The notes under the pieces are model-generated. The model was not told the DNA's origin, did no database searches, and saw nothing but the letters and a program-made list of their open reading frames with translations. Below, one piece after another: positions 33,235 through 44,822 of a stretch of 64,000 nt of DNA (its first letter is position 1; every line of letters starts with the position of its first letter). Origin of the DNA: Ctena decussata (Eukaryota > Mollusca > Bivalvia > Lucinida > Lucinidae); NCBI GenBank assembly GCA_963989385.1, contig OZ022501.1, positions 96,270,979 through 96,334,978 on the forward strand, read 5' to 3'. The position numbers and the translations under genes were made by a program.

Positions 33235-35737
33235 TTGTAACGAAGCAAAGTGACCCCCATAGAATAACGATCTCCGGTCATTATTCTATAGAAAAAGTGA
33301 CCTCTTTTCTATAGAAAACCGACTCCCGTTAAAAAATAATAACCCCCTGGAGAATATACATAAAATAATGACCCCCGGTCCTTATTCTATAAGGAATAGT
33401 GACCCCCGGTCATAACATTTTGACCCCCGGTTATAATATTATGACTCCCTTGAAGCAATGATGTCTTCAAATATGTTTATGGCATACAGAATGTTGTGTC
33501 AGATCTGTTTCAAATATCATATTTCTTGTCAGATTTTAAAATAACTTGGGACAATTGTCGAGGGGATATGTCAAGGGCAGATCTAGGTACCCAACTCAAA
33601 GGTTAAGGACGTATAAAACATTCAAATATAATGGTGTCCTGCTTTATGATTCTGGCAAACAAATTGTTGTGCCTGCCCCGTAGCTTTGTTATTTGTTGGT
33701 AGATTATAAAACAACTGGAAACAAACGTAAGCCATATCAAGATAACATATAATTTATCGCGCGCAAGATCTAGATCTCCATCTCGAAAGTCAATGTCACA
33801 TATTGGTTATAACTCGTAGCTATCTCGTTTGCGCATGATACAAACTAATGGAAACAACATAACTTAGTAAACTAGTGGGAATGACATAGCTAAGTCGTTG
33901 ACAAGATTTGACGGAACCACTGCAGAAGAGATTGATCAACTAAACAAAAACTTTGTCTAAATGTACAGAGTCATTTAAGTCATGTAAGACGAAATTGACG
34001 AGATTCACGTTTGACAAGCTTGGCGTCAGAATCTATCTGTTTACAGCACGTTCTCAGTCACAGAAATCTTGACAAAATACAAACCTGTCTTAAGAGGTCA
34101 CCCAAGGGAAGCCCGAAAATTGGCTGCTGAAGACAGGTGACCCCTTAATACTGTATCATTTCACCTGTTTTCTATAGTACAAAACACGGTAGAAAACAAA
34201 TCATCTTATCTCTTATCTAAAAAAATACTAAAATGCATCGTCAAGATTTTCAGAATCCAAGTTTTGCAAGATTACTCCTATTTTGACGAAGTATATACGA
34301 GTATGTGTCCAGTTATCAAGGCAAAAGCGCAATTTAATCTTAGAGTGACAGGTTGCAGATTCGTACAGGTTGCAGATTCGTACACTTGGAGTTTTAGGGC
34401 CTCTACTGAATGCATCATGTCAATTAAAAAGAAATTAATTATACGACTGTTTATACAATCTATCGTGTCAATCATTTTCAGTGCACACTTGCGCGTGCCT
34501 TGTAGATTTCACTCATTGCAGACGATTTTTTCCGACCGTCTTCACTGCTGCCTCTCTGATACAGCAGCTTGATTTCATGATCGAGGAGCAGAATGGCCAA
34601 GTCCACAGCTTATTTTAATAACAGATGTTTAGAAAATCATTTCACTTTAAGGTACACACATTTACTTCAGTGCAATTTGTCATGAATATTTTAAAACTTC
34701 CATTTTCTGAGCTGAGTTCCGCTCGCTGACTCATTCAATTCAGTTCTGTTATGCTTACAGGCTTTGTCGGCATTTCGTTGTACCAGCTATACTGAAGTGC
34801 TTTAATTCTTAGTTTCTTACTGATAGTCGGTCTTGATGTTTTGCAAGTCTTTCTGAAATATATAAGTTTTGTTCAAAACAATGTTGCTTTATCTGGCTCT
34901 TGTTTTGTTATGCAAATATAGTGGTGTACGAATCTGCAAACTGTGTCAAGAAAAATTCCCCTCTTTTCCGGCAGCGGCTTTATGTTAGCCCCCGAGCCGG
35001 GTACCAAAGCTGGATCTAATTTTAACTTTTCAAAATAAACAAGAAATGTGTATTAGATAGACGCTGACATATAAAACAGTAATTCTCAAGTGTAAGAAAA
35101 ATACAGTAAAAAGGCATGTAAAACTGTACGAATCTGCAGCCACTCAGTCTATAACCAATCTACAGCAATAATGGTGCGACCTTAAATAAACGATGAACAG
35201 CCGAGCTGTCCCATCATTTTAAATTTAAAGAGTAACTACACTTCAGGAACTGACTGAATCAGATCCCAAACCCTATCCCCAACATCAAAGGGAAAGATTG
35301 ACAAATACATCCCAACAAACAATGAATTACAAGTGATAAGCCGAGTGATAAATGCTACCCTTGATGAATATTTCAATAAGCGTCAGGTTGTAATTAATGC
35401 AATATGATCCATTGATGCGTCAGGTATACTCGGAGTGACTTTTTTTGCGCTTGGGGCGAGGAGGGAGGGGTCGTTACGTTCTTCTTCGCGAGTCGTCATT
35501 TAACTTCACACAGAGGATCACATCGTTATGACCGGGGGTCTTTTTCCTTTAGAAATTTAGACCGGGGTCGTTATTTTGTGTAGTCGAAAATTTTGGCGAG
35601 GTGTCGTTTTATTTCGCGTGGGGAAGTAATAAAATTACGACCAGGGGGTCATACTATTATGACCGGAGAGACACTATCTTTACAGAATGATGATCGGGGG
35701 ATCGTTATTCTATGGGGGTCACTTTACTTTATTACAC
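33235..35737. mobile_element. 2.5-kb element with terminal inverted repeats of GACCCCCGG units
   Basis: About 220 bp at each end are inverted relative to each other. The left end reads TGTAACGAAGCAAAGTGACC and the right end, inverted, TGTAATAAAGTAAAGTGACC. Both arms contain repeats of GTGACCCCCGGTCATTATTC type. No transposase motif was seen inside. GCAGATTCGTAC appears twice at about 34,350-34,385 and inverted at about 34,925 and 35,127, suggesting a smaller nested element. An R-family fragment lies at 35,215-35,345. Confidence 0.8.
35215..35345 (-). repeat. R-prime 3'-end fragment
   Basis: AAAGAGTAACTACACTTCAGG, CTGAATCAGATCCCAAACCC and CCCAACAAACAATGAATTAC are the reverse complement of 46,415-46,525 and of 42,230-42,320. 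Confidence 0.85.
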
Positions 35738-36774
35738 CGTCCCTTTTTAGTCAATATAGGGTTAACAATCTAAGTATGAGGCAGATGAACTAGACTCTGT
35801 GGTGTCTTTAATTTTAAGTTCACATGGATAGATGAGATAAGTTAACTCCGAAATCTGTAATTTTTCATAGATAAAAGATCATCTGTGTACCTGTAGGTGA
35901 AGTTGAATTTCTGTGCAAAGTGTTTCTTATCCGTTTTAAAAGCCCATGTATAAACTCCGCCTCAGACCGGAAAGAAATAAATGGACAAGTACGGGAGCGC
36001 ATTTAGTGTCCATTAGAATGCCGACTGTTTGTTGAAAAATCTGTCTGGAAAATATCACGTAAATATTGTCGATAAGAAATTCCAGCATTTTAATGATATC
36101 AGCTTCAGCATATTTTGTATGAGCATCAGAGTGGTCCTTATCAAAAGATGTGTCCAGATACCCAAGGATTTAAGACCACAGCCTTAGTTTAGGCAATGAT
36201 ATAAAGTTCATAATTATTTTCTTCAAAATGAACGTAGGGTAGGAAAAGCCAAAAACATACAGCACAACCCACCCATAAAAGCGAGCGATGTAAGCGCTTT
36301 ATTGCTGAATTTCCAAGGCAGTGCGCTTGCTGTGGTTTAATGTTATTGCCATTATTTGTACTGTACGTTATTCATTATGGCCACGCGGCATTTTGCTGGG
36401 AAATAGCTGACTTCCTGGCTTTTTGATTGTTTTGTTTTGCTTTTTGAGCCGTCTATGTTTTTATATTTCCCCTTCCCATACGACTGTGTCGGTCCTGATA
36501 ATTGCCCTTTGTGATGTTGACAGTTTTAAATATGTCGTACTAAATGACCTTATTACTCGATATTCCTTTTATAAGGTAAACATATTTTATATTGCCGTTT
36601 TGCTAAGAAATCTACTTTTTTCAGACCAATTAAAATGTGTTTTTCATTACAAAAAAGAATTTGATATTGCAAGGATTAAATAAGCAATACTTCATGCCTG
36701 TTTACCCCATTACGGTTAAAAACTATGATTTCCTCTTTAATTGCATGATGATGGACGGTGTTCCGGACTAAATG
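35738..36774. other. Unassigned intronic DNA
   Basis: No gene or element recognised. Confidence 0.4.
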
Positions 36775-37719
36775 CACTGTCTGGATCGTGATCCGGAACG
36801 TCCTTTTTAGGAAACGGACCACCAAAGATGGCAGACCCTTTTACGCACGCTATGTAGGTGCTTCGTTTTTATCAACTTTTCTGACTGTTATATCGTACGC
36901 ATCAGTTAAAAGAGCAATACCAGGGAACGAAGAATACATTTCTCCATATGAAACAGGCAGTGATGTGATGTGGCGACAAATGTACACATTCGCTTGAATC
37001 GGCATATTTCCAAGTATTGTTATTGTTCTGTTTTGATTTTAAGTGGTGACCGAAGTATTTTTTGACTTTGCTATGAAAAGCCATTTATATTATTATTTTG
37101 ATAAAATACGATGCCGAATTCATTTCGGCCCCGGACCCTAAAAACCGTGCTTAAATCTCTTGGCTGGTTTTTGAGGCATATTCACTTTTTTAGCCGTGTA
37201 ATTTGCATTTGTAACCGGAACAGACTCGCTAGTTCAACCCAAATCATGTCACTGTATATAGCGAGTATGTTCCTGTGACAAGTGCAAATTACACGGCTTA
37301 TAAAAGTGAATATTTCTCAAAATCCAGCCAAGAGATTTAAACGCGGTTTTCGGGGACTGGAATCGAATTGAATTGGGCATCGTATTTTAAAAAAATGGTA
37401 AGAAAATATAAATGGCTTTTCTTAGGAAAAGCAATAAAATATTTGGGTGACCACCAGAAATTAAAAGTAAATAATAACAGACTTGAAAATATGCCGAATC
37501 AAGTGAACGTATGTATTTGTCGCCACATCACTGTCTGTTTTCTATTGGAAATTGTATTCTTCGTTCGCTGATATGGCTCGTTTAACTGATGCGTACGATA
37601 TATAATCAGAAAATTTGATAAAACGAAGCACCTACCTAGCGTGTGTTAACCGGGTCGCCATCTTTGGTGGTCTGTTCCGTTTCCTAAAAAGGACGTTCCG
37701 GATCACGATCCAGACAGTG
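36775..37719. mobile_element. 945-bp foldback element with 5-bp target duplication
   Basis: The ends CACTGTCTGG and CCAGACAGTG are flanked by AAATG on both sides (36,770-36,774 and 37,720-37,724). The inverted arms extend about 450 bp each, almost to the centre near 37,245 (for example GGATCGTGATCCGGAACGTC, GTGTAATTTGCA). The 5-bp duplication and CAC start resemble Transib-type ends, but Transib targets are usually G/C-rich, so the class is uncertain. It is non-coding. Confidence 0.88.
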
Positions 37720-38089
37720 AAATGACTTTCTATCATAACACACAAAATCAATCAACAATCCTTTCGTTTCTACTCACTGTTTTGGGGCGACACTTCTAGC
37801 CTATGGAAGGTGGCCTGTCGCTAAAGAGCTTTTCATGTTATGCCCTATTTGGAGCCTTGTTGTTATGATAGTTAAATTGTTCTTTGGGTTGTGGTTACAT
37901 CGATTGTAAAAGCGAGTTGGTTGCTCTGATGGTCGGTTTATAATTATGATTCATATTTATATTTTTTATAAACGCCTTAGTTGGTTTACTCTGTTTCTTA
38001 GTGTCACTGAAAAACCACAGCCTCTGAATGCGGCACTTTCTGGATATCTGCTTTAGTAACTATGAACTCCTGCCAGCAAAGGTGCGGGG
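37720..38089. other. Unassigned intronic DNA
   Basis: Nothing recognised. Confidence 0.4.
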
Positions 38090-38290
38090 CACATGTTGTT
38101 TTTAGTTTGGATCCGGTTGGTGTCGCATCCGTATTGGCGTTGGCGTCGGCGATGGCTCCACACTTTTTTGTACCCACGATATCTCCTGAACCGATGGGTG
38201 GAATTTCACTAACCTTGCATGGATTATCATTGGGACAAGATTTAGAGCTGATTACATTTTCGTGACCTATTCTATATTTTCAAGGTCACA
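38090..38290 (+). repeat. Module shared with 15.9-16.0 kb
   Basis: TTTGGATCCGGTTGGTG, GGCGTTGGCGTCGGCGATGG, GGTGGAATTTCACT and CATTGGGACAAG match the reverse complement of 15,873-16,025. A dispersed repeat core unit. Confidence 0.6.
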
Positions 38291-38489
38291 GAAGGACCTT
38301 TATATGTGAAATTATCCAGTGCAAAGACAAGGCTTACTCACTTCAAGGCTTACTTCAACCTTCGGAGAAATGTAGACCCTTTAGGCTTGTCTTCTCCATT
38401 ACGCTTCTTGAAACTTACTGTTTTCTTTCCGGTTCCTGGATTTTGTTACTTTATGCTCTTAGATTATGTCGAACATGTACATTATAAAT

Positions 38490-38740
38490 ACACAGCACTG
38501 ACACCAAATCTGCATCCTTTCAATAATACATCTAATGTATTTTCAAAAGTATCCAATTTTTCTGTGCGCACTGACTCATCTGGTAAACTGTTCCAATTAT
38601 CAATGTACCTGGCAGGAAATGCATTAAGTCTGAGTGATTTTAAGCATCTAGGCTTATTTAGTTGAAAGTGACAAGGTCTGCAATTATGACCATTTTCCGA
38701 AAATTTTTATTTGTAAAAGTAGAATTAAGTTATGCTTCCA
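38490..38740 (-). pseudogene. LINE reverse-transcriptase C-terminal fragment
   Basis: The minus strand reads ENGHNCRPCHF..., LRLNAFPARYIDNWNSLPDE and FENTLDVLLKG, then stops near 38,497. 'F..R...WNSLP' followed by 'F...LD' is a common C-terminal signature of non-LTR reverse transcriptases. Upstream residues toward 38,830 are too decayed to place. It is unlike the C-terminus at 20.8 kb, so this is a different LINE family. Confidence 0.75.
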
Positions 38741-39021
38741 CAATAAATCTGTTCACTATAGCTGAAAACTGCATGGAAAATTGAATAATCTTTATAAAAA
38801 CAGGTGTTATTCTCTTGTTGGTAATTATTTACATCCCTCCAGAAATTCTACACAGTTGATTGTTAACATAAATGCTTTTGTTTTGATAGTGATAATTTGT
38901 TAAGGTTTATGAATCTGGTGAAATGTATACCCGAATTTTGGCCATATTTCTATGTTCTTGAAAATTAGAAACATAAATACTAAAAATAAAAGATAAAAAA
39001 TTACAGACTTTGCAGCTTTAA

Positions 39022-41163
39022 ATGAATGGTAGTATTTCATTGAAAGATATAAATTTTTCACGGATTTGTCGTTGTTATACTCAACATGCTATTCGTCCAC
39101 TAATCGAATCTGAGATCAACCATAAAAGACAGTTTCTCAAAATTCCTTTTATAAATAAAGGAATTGATTTTATTGACCTACAAAGTATTTTTAAGGATCG
39201 GTCTGTAACTGGATCGACCCCGAATTATTTCGTGAATAAGGAGCCACCTATCATATGTTATAAATATAACAAACAAATTAGACACACTATATTTAACTTT
39301 AATAAACTGGTCTCAGATCTTGATATTCACACAAATACCCCTGATACATGAGATTGTATAGACTCCAAATTTATCTATCCTGACGCTGGCCATGTCATTA
39401 CAGGGAATCTTAATATTATTTCAGATTCAAGAATTCGTTACATTATTTCGAAGGGACCAATATATAGATTCCCTAACCGTATTGATTTCAAAAAATGTAG
39501 GGAAGATATAGCCTGTTCTTTAAGTGATTTTGATAATCGATGGTGCAAGCGGGAGCATGTTGAGTCTGATGCCTAAAGGAATTGAAGGTGAACATTTTTA
39601 AAGTAATAGATAGACGTATTAAATTCTATTCCCAAAACACAAATCTTTTGCCGCCTCAACCTTAATCAACATTCGATCACCTGAAGTTTGGTATCCAGCA
39701 GTTTCATAGTAAGTATGTTTTGGTTCCAGCAGACAAGGCTGCAAATAACGTTGTCGTTGTTTGACGGTTACACTGTATTAAAATATTAAAACAAGAACCC
39801 GGCGGCACTAAGGCCTATGAAGAGACTTCAGAAGACGAAAAGTCTGTTGTCTTTAGGCACTGTAATGATACAGCCCTCAAGTTTTCTGTAAATGTAGAGG
39901 AACGGCAGGACAAGTTTCCCACGATGTACTGGTTACCTAAGCTTCATAACCGACCATATAAGCCAGGTTTATTGCTAATTCTAGTGCTTCTACCACTACT
40001 GAACTTTCCAAATTATTAACTTCTTGCCTTACCGCTATCAAAATTCATGTAATTAGGTACTGTGAAAAAGTTTACGAACGGTCAGGCAAAAATTTGTTTT
40101 GGTCTATTAAACATTCTACTGAGGTTCTTGATAAACTGAAGTCTAGAGGATATCGCGCATCTAGTTTGCCTACATACGATTTTTCTACACTCTATACAAC
40201 TTTGCCCCATAAAGTTAATAAAAAAGAAACTAATAAATTTAATTGAGACTTCTTTTCAGAGAGAGGGTGCTCTTTATCTTGCTTGTAATGATAAACATGT
40301 TTTTGTTTACTTCCGATGACCAAAAAAGGTTTTAAATGTGGTCTTGCCAAAATGTTTGTGATGCTTTAGTATATCTTCCAGATAACATTTTCATCAGATT
40401 TGATACTAAGTTACACAGACAAATTGTAGGAATTCCGATGGGTACTAACTGCGCTCCTCTTGTAGCAGATTTGTTTGTTTTTATTTTGCTATGAAAGAGA
40501 CTTTATGATGTCTGTGTCTGATGTTATTCAAGCTCATGTCATTGAAGCATTCAACTCAACGTCTATATACTTGGACGACCTTTTAAATATTGACAATCCT
40601 TATTTTGAACGAATGGTTAGTCAAATTTATCCTGCTGAATTGCAGTTAATTAAAGCAAATACTTCTGATACCGAGGCCCCATTTTTGGATTTACATTTAT
40701 CAATTTTAGACGGATTTGTTTCATCTAAAATTTATGACAAAGGCTATGATTTTGATTTCGACATTGTTAATTTTCCGGTTTTTGGATTGTGATGTTCCCC
40801 ACACCACTTCTTTTGGTGTTTACATTTCTAAACTTATTCGCTTCGCTAGGGTGTCTAGTCATTTGGCTGAGTTCAATGCTCGTAATAAAAGTTTGACTGC
40901 CAAGCTTTTACAGCAGGAGTATCGGTATCATAAACTTCGGAAAGCTTTTTTCTAAATTTTATCGTAGATACTTTAAATTGGTTTCTAAATATAATACAGG
41001 GTTAAGGTCACTTTTGCAAAAAGGCCTATCGGAACCTGAATTTTATGGTGACTTAGTATATAAATTACGCAAAATCGTAAGGAAAACAGAATTTCCTGAT
41101 CTATTTAAGAAAATTATCATGCAATTTAAACGCATTGGCTATAACATAGATGTAATGCGATAG
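39022..41163 (+). pseudogene. Penelope-like reverse transcriptase, frameshifted
   Basis: A series of aligned frames reads ISLKDINFSRICRCYTQHAI, SDSRIRYIISKGPIYRFP, YVLVPADKAANNVV, MYWLPKLHNRPYKPG, YDFSTLYTTLPHK, IVGIPMGTNCAPLVADLF, the catalytic IYLDDLL box, APFLDLHLSI, ISKLIRFARVSSHLAEF and YRYHKLRKAFF. This order matches Penelope-like elements. The stretch ends FKRIGYNIDVMR-stop without a recognisable GIY-YIG endonuclease, so it may belong to an endonuclease-lacking group or have lost it. Several frameshifts and stops (about 39,350, 39,575, 39,765, 40,230, 40,790, 40,950) inactivate it. It lies in the long MAM intron. Confidence 0.85.
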
Positions 41164-41280
41164 TCTGCATGCTTAGTGGCTAACCCAATCACGGTTGACA
41201 ACTTTGCTGTCCTCTTAAATTGCACGCCGGAGGGTCGGGGTTCAGTCTATGATAGCCCCTACATAAAGCTATATATTAGT

Positions 41281-41740
41281 TGGTTGGAGCCGGATGTTTG
41301 TCTGTTTCTTGGACCACCGGGGTTCAACTGGTGATCTTTTGCTCCAGTGTTCCAGTGGTGTTGCTGACGCCCCAGGGATCTCCAGGTGTCTCAACATGTT
41401 TTGGCTGTCGAGTCCTTATCCTTGCTTCTTCACAGTCTTTTCTTGAATTTAATTGTTGCCCGTGATGCTTCTCTCATGAGTAAGGGGACCTCCATACGAA
41501 CCGAACTACCGACTAATTGTGTGCACCGCGGCGGAGGGTGAGGGTGAAGGTTTGGGCCCAGTAAAACCGGTTTTAACCCCCCAGTAGTTATTACTGACTG
41601 TCCCAATGCGGTACTTTCGTTGGCCTTGCATTTGTTTTATTATGTTCGGTGCTGTTTAATTTATTGTGTTCTCATTTTAACCCTTCTATGATAAAGATAG
41701 AAAATAGGTAAAAAATAGTTGTTAAATGTTTTATCGGCTT
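41281..41740 (+). mobile_element. R-prime element (R subfamily)
   Basis: Starts GTTGGTTGGAGCCGG, then TTTCTTGGACCACCGGGGTT, GAACCGAACTACCGACTAAT, CCAGTAGTTATTACTGAC and CGGTACTTTCGTTGGCC. It has the same order of blocks as R at 43.8 kb but is clearly diverged. Confidence 0.75.
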
Positions 41741-41754
41741 ATCAGGGTCACTGA

Positions 41755-41935
41755 CGTGGCTTTTTTAGCCGAAACTACGTAGTCTGGCCCATGTTCCTAA
41801 TTCTGTATGTATTGTCTGCTCTTGAAGGAACTTTTTTAGAGTTTAATTTTACCTCACTGCAGCTGTTGTTGTTCCGTGTGGCGGCCGTAAAACGTCTCTC
41901 CATACATCATCCATAGTGCAGATTATATTTTATTT
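41755..41935 (+). repeat. Composite of the 85-bp motif and the GGCGGCCGTAAAACG block
   Basis: TAGCCGAAACTACGTAGTC...CTCTTGAAGGAAC-type motif (compare 18,527), joined to CTGCAGCTGTTGTTGTTCCG and GTGTGGCGGCCGTAAAACG (compare 29,955-30,045). The joint suggests that both are parts of one dispersed element. Confidence 0.7.
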
Positions 41936-42119
41936 GAGATCAGAGGATAGATTATGAGAAATCTAAAATTTGAGATCGATTTAAACTATATTCTAGATCA
42001 TCGTCTTTTATATTATTTGGATCCTTTTGGAATTAATCAGTCTTTCAATCGACTGCTCAATTAAAATTAAGAAATTACAATATGCTTTTTCTGGTTTAGT
42101 CAACAGATATTGTCAGGGT

Positions 42120-42330
42120 CACTGACGAGGCTTTATTAGCCGAAACTACGTAGTCTGGCCCATGTTCTTACTTCTGTATGTATTCTCTGCTCTTGAAGGA
42201 ACTTTTTAAGAGTTTTAATTATCACTTATAATTTATTGTTTGTTGGGATGTCTTTGTCATTTTTTCCCTTTGGTGTTGGGGATAGGGTTTGGGATCTGAT
42301 TCAGTCAGTTCCTGAAGTGTTTTTAAATTT
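42120..42330 (+). repeat. 85-bp motif followed by R-prime 3' end
   Basis: A second copy of the TAGCCGAAACTACGTAGTC motif at about 42,137 is followed by ATTTATTGTTTGTTGGGATG and GATTCAGTCAGTTCCTGAAG, the R-prime 3' end also seen at 46,415. Confidence 0.75.
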
Positions 42331-42419
42331 CCATTATGATTCTTCGCCATTTAGAATAATTCTTTGTCTACGCTCAGATAAAAAAAAATCCTCTATTCAT
42401 TTAAAAAATGAATCATCAA

Positions 42420-42970
42420 AACCATTTGCCCTCAACTTTGTCAATAACCTTTAATGAGGCATACTATCAAATGCTTTCTTAAAAGTCTAAGTATATAATA
42501 TCTATTTGATACCCGTCATCATAAGCTCTAACCCAGTCATTACAAACCAAGCGATTGTACAATACAACGTCTTTAGCTTCTGGAGCCAAAATGAGAATTA
42601 CTAAACAAATTATTTGAATTCATATGGTCTATTATTTCTTCTCTCACGAATTTCTCTGATAGTCTGCAGGGTATACAGGTTAAACCCACTGGTTTGTAAT
42701 TCCTATAGTCAGATATATATCTCCCTTTCTTTTATATATACTTGAAACTTTAGCATCCTTCGCATCTTCGCCAGACTGACATGTCTTATTGAATATTGTC
42801 TCGAGGAGCGTACAAATAACATCTGAGGTTTCTTTGAGAAATGACAACCATCCGGACCCATAGATTTGGATATGTTCAGATTTTTCAGGTCCTTAAGAAC
42901 CCTGTCCTTTGATGCTGAAACTTCTGTTATAGGAGACCTTTGATAGCGAATATCTAAAATAGGCATTCAG
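42420..42970 (-). pseudogene. LINE reverse-transcriptase fragment (palm region), decayed
   Basis: The minus strand reads ASKDRVLKDLKNLNISKSMG-PDG, then in shifted frames IFNKTCQSGEDAK, NYKPVGLTCIPCRLSEKFV and QIDIIYLDF (the fingers and first palm motif: NL..SK..GPDG, NY.P..L.., YLDF). The family is CR1/L2/Jockey-like by appearance. The catalytic YADD box is not reached. Confidence 0.8.
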
Positions 42971-43344
42971 TTAGTGTCTTCATCTGTAAAAATAAGAGAA
43001 CAAACTAATTACAACAAATTGCTTGGCAGAAACGGTGGTTTTAAATTTTCAAAAAAATAAATCAATGCAAATTAAAAGATCTAAATTTTACCACTAAGAA
43101 ACAACACCACAAGCACAAGGGAGCAATTTAAAGGGAGGGAAAATTTTCAGAGGCACAACAAAATTAGCGCCCATACATAAAGAGTGAACGTAAGTACGGA
43201 CATGTACCAACAAGGACAGAAGACGGTAACAGAAGTCACCGAAATAAATACTAAAGCACTACATAATTATACAAAATGACAAGACCGCTGCGTTTTTGAA
43301 GCAATTTTCACTAAAAGGAGATCGTTTTTAATCAGTGGCTTGAT

Positions 43345-43710
43345 TCCTACCAAACTTGCATAGCCTTAGCCTTTTCACTGCCTTCCGAACCCTCTTCTTT
43401 TCTTTGTTCTTTCCCTCCTTCTGTTTTATACCGCCTCTTCTTCAAATTTCTCCTTTCATCACACAGGTCGTAACATCTCTGGTACCAAGGGCTTTTTGCT
43501 GTGGCGTCCCTTCCCAAGTAGCACACTGGCTGCATCAGTCAATGCTGCATATAATCATGGTCCCTATGTCCATGCCATCATCCCTCAGACAAGTCAGTAG
43601 TATGAACTTCCAACCTTTTGTTGCTGGAAAAGTGTATGCCAAAGATACGTCCCTTAACTTCTCAATGTCAAAATTCAGTCTTGGCTGGGTTGGCTTTTCG
43701 CCTTCTTCAG
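43345..43710 (-). pseudogene. RTE-like LINE linker between endonuclease and reverse transcriptase
   Basis: The minus strand reads RLNFDIEKLRDVSLAYTFPA, DIGTMIICSI, WYQRCYDLCDERRNLKKRRY and KTEGGKEQRKEEG. 'F..EKL.DP....F...IGG.F..L' followed by 'LCD.RR.LKK.R' is typical of this region in RTE-like LINE proteins. Stops and shifts are present. It may be the same element as the endonuclease piece at 44.8-45.1 kb. Confidence 0.75.
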
Positions 43711-43734
43711 GCAAGTCGGAAGGTCATCAGCACC

Positions 43735-44820
43735 AGGTCATGATGATTTTTCTACACTCCATACCACTTTGTCACATAGTTTGTTCAACGAAAGAAGCGC
43801 TTAGACCGGAGACCTTTTTGTCTGTTGCTTGGTCCACCGGGGCTCAACTGGTGACCTTCTTTTGCTTCAGATTTCCAGTGGGGTCGTTTGGCAGGACAGA
43901 GATCTCCACCTGTCAGACGGCCCGTTGTATCTGTTGAGTCCTCGTCTTTGCTTCTTCATGGTGTTGAAATTTGATTTATGTGTTTACCGTGATGATTCAT
44001 TGACGAGTTAGAGGGTTATCATGCGAACCGAACAACCAACTAAATGTTTTGTACCACTTCAGAAACTGAGGGTGAGGTTGGGCCTGTAAAATCGATTTAA
44101 GCCCCCCAGTATTCATTACTGACCGTTCCAAGGCGGTAGTTCTGTTGTGGTTCTCTGTTGCCTGTTTTTTGGTGTCAGAGTTTCTGTGATGTTTTACCTT
44201 ATGTATGTTCTTATTATTTTTGGTTCGGTTGGGTTGCTGAGTGGCCACCTTTTGGGAACAAGCTGCTCACTCGGTTGGCCATATGTTCTCTGTATCTTGA
44301 TTATTTGTAATCTTAGTTGTTTCCAACTATGGTTTGAGGGCTGGATTTGGATTTTTATTGTTTCAGTTCCTGGTCTTTGCATACTTTTTACTTTACCTCT
44401 GAACATCAAAACTTATATAAACTTTGGTCATGTAGACATATGTGGGAAGCCTAAACATTTCTTTTAGATAATATTTATATTAAATTTGGTACTAATTGTG
44501 CTCCTCTTGTAGCACATTTGTTTTATTTTGCTTTGAAAAAGATTTGTGACTTCTCTTTCAAATGATACACAAGCTGTATTGAAGCATTTAACTTTACATC
44601 TAGATATCTGGCGACCTTATATGTATTAACAATTCTTAATGTGAAGGAACGGTGAATCTAATTTATCCACCTGAGTTGCAGTTAAACAAAGGCGATGCAA
44701 CCGATATCGAATACCCATTTTTTGGATTTACATTTATCTATCTCAAACGGATATGTTTCATCTAAAATTTATGATAAATGCGATGATTTTGACATAGAAC
44801 ATTTTCCATTTTTGGAAATG
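43735..44820 (+). pseudogene. Second Penelope-like reverse-transcriptase fragment, split by R
   Basis: 43,740-43,800 encodes DFSTLHTTLSH, equivalent to DFSTLYTTLPH of the first copy. After the R insertion (43,806-44,393), 44,465-44,820 aligns with the first copy from the ..TNCAPLVA.. box through the region equivalent to APFLDLHLS and SKIYDK. It is more decayed than copy one. Confidence 0.75.
43806..44393 (-). mobile_element. R element, near full length, inserted in the Penelope-like copy
   Basis: Nearly identical by eye to the reverse complement of 48,756-49,354 along its whole length (ACCGGAGACCTTTTTGTCTG at one end, CTTTGCATACTTTTTACTT at the other). It has no terminal inverted repeats, no recognised tRNA head and no protein domain. 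The open frames in it are shared with the other copy because of identity. Strand is given relative to the 48.7-kb copy; the retroposon-like reading direction would be plus here. Confidence 0.85.
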
Positions 44821-44822
44821 TC

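Noticed and set aside
43356..43937. 193-codon plus-strand frame
   Set aside because: It is antisense to the LINE linker and then runs into the R element; a shadow frame.
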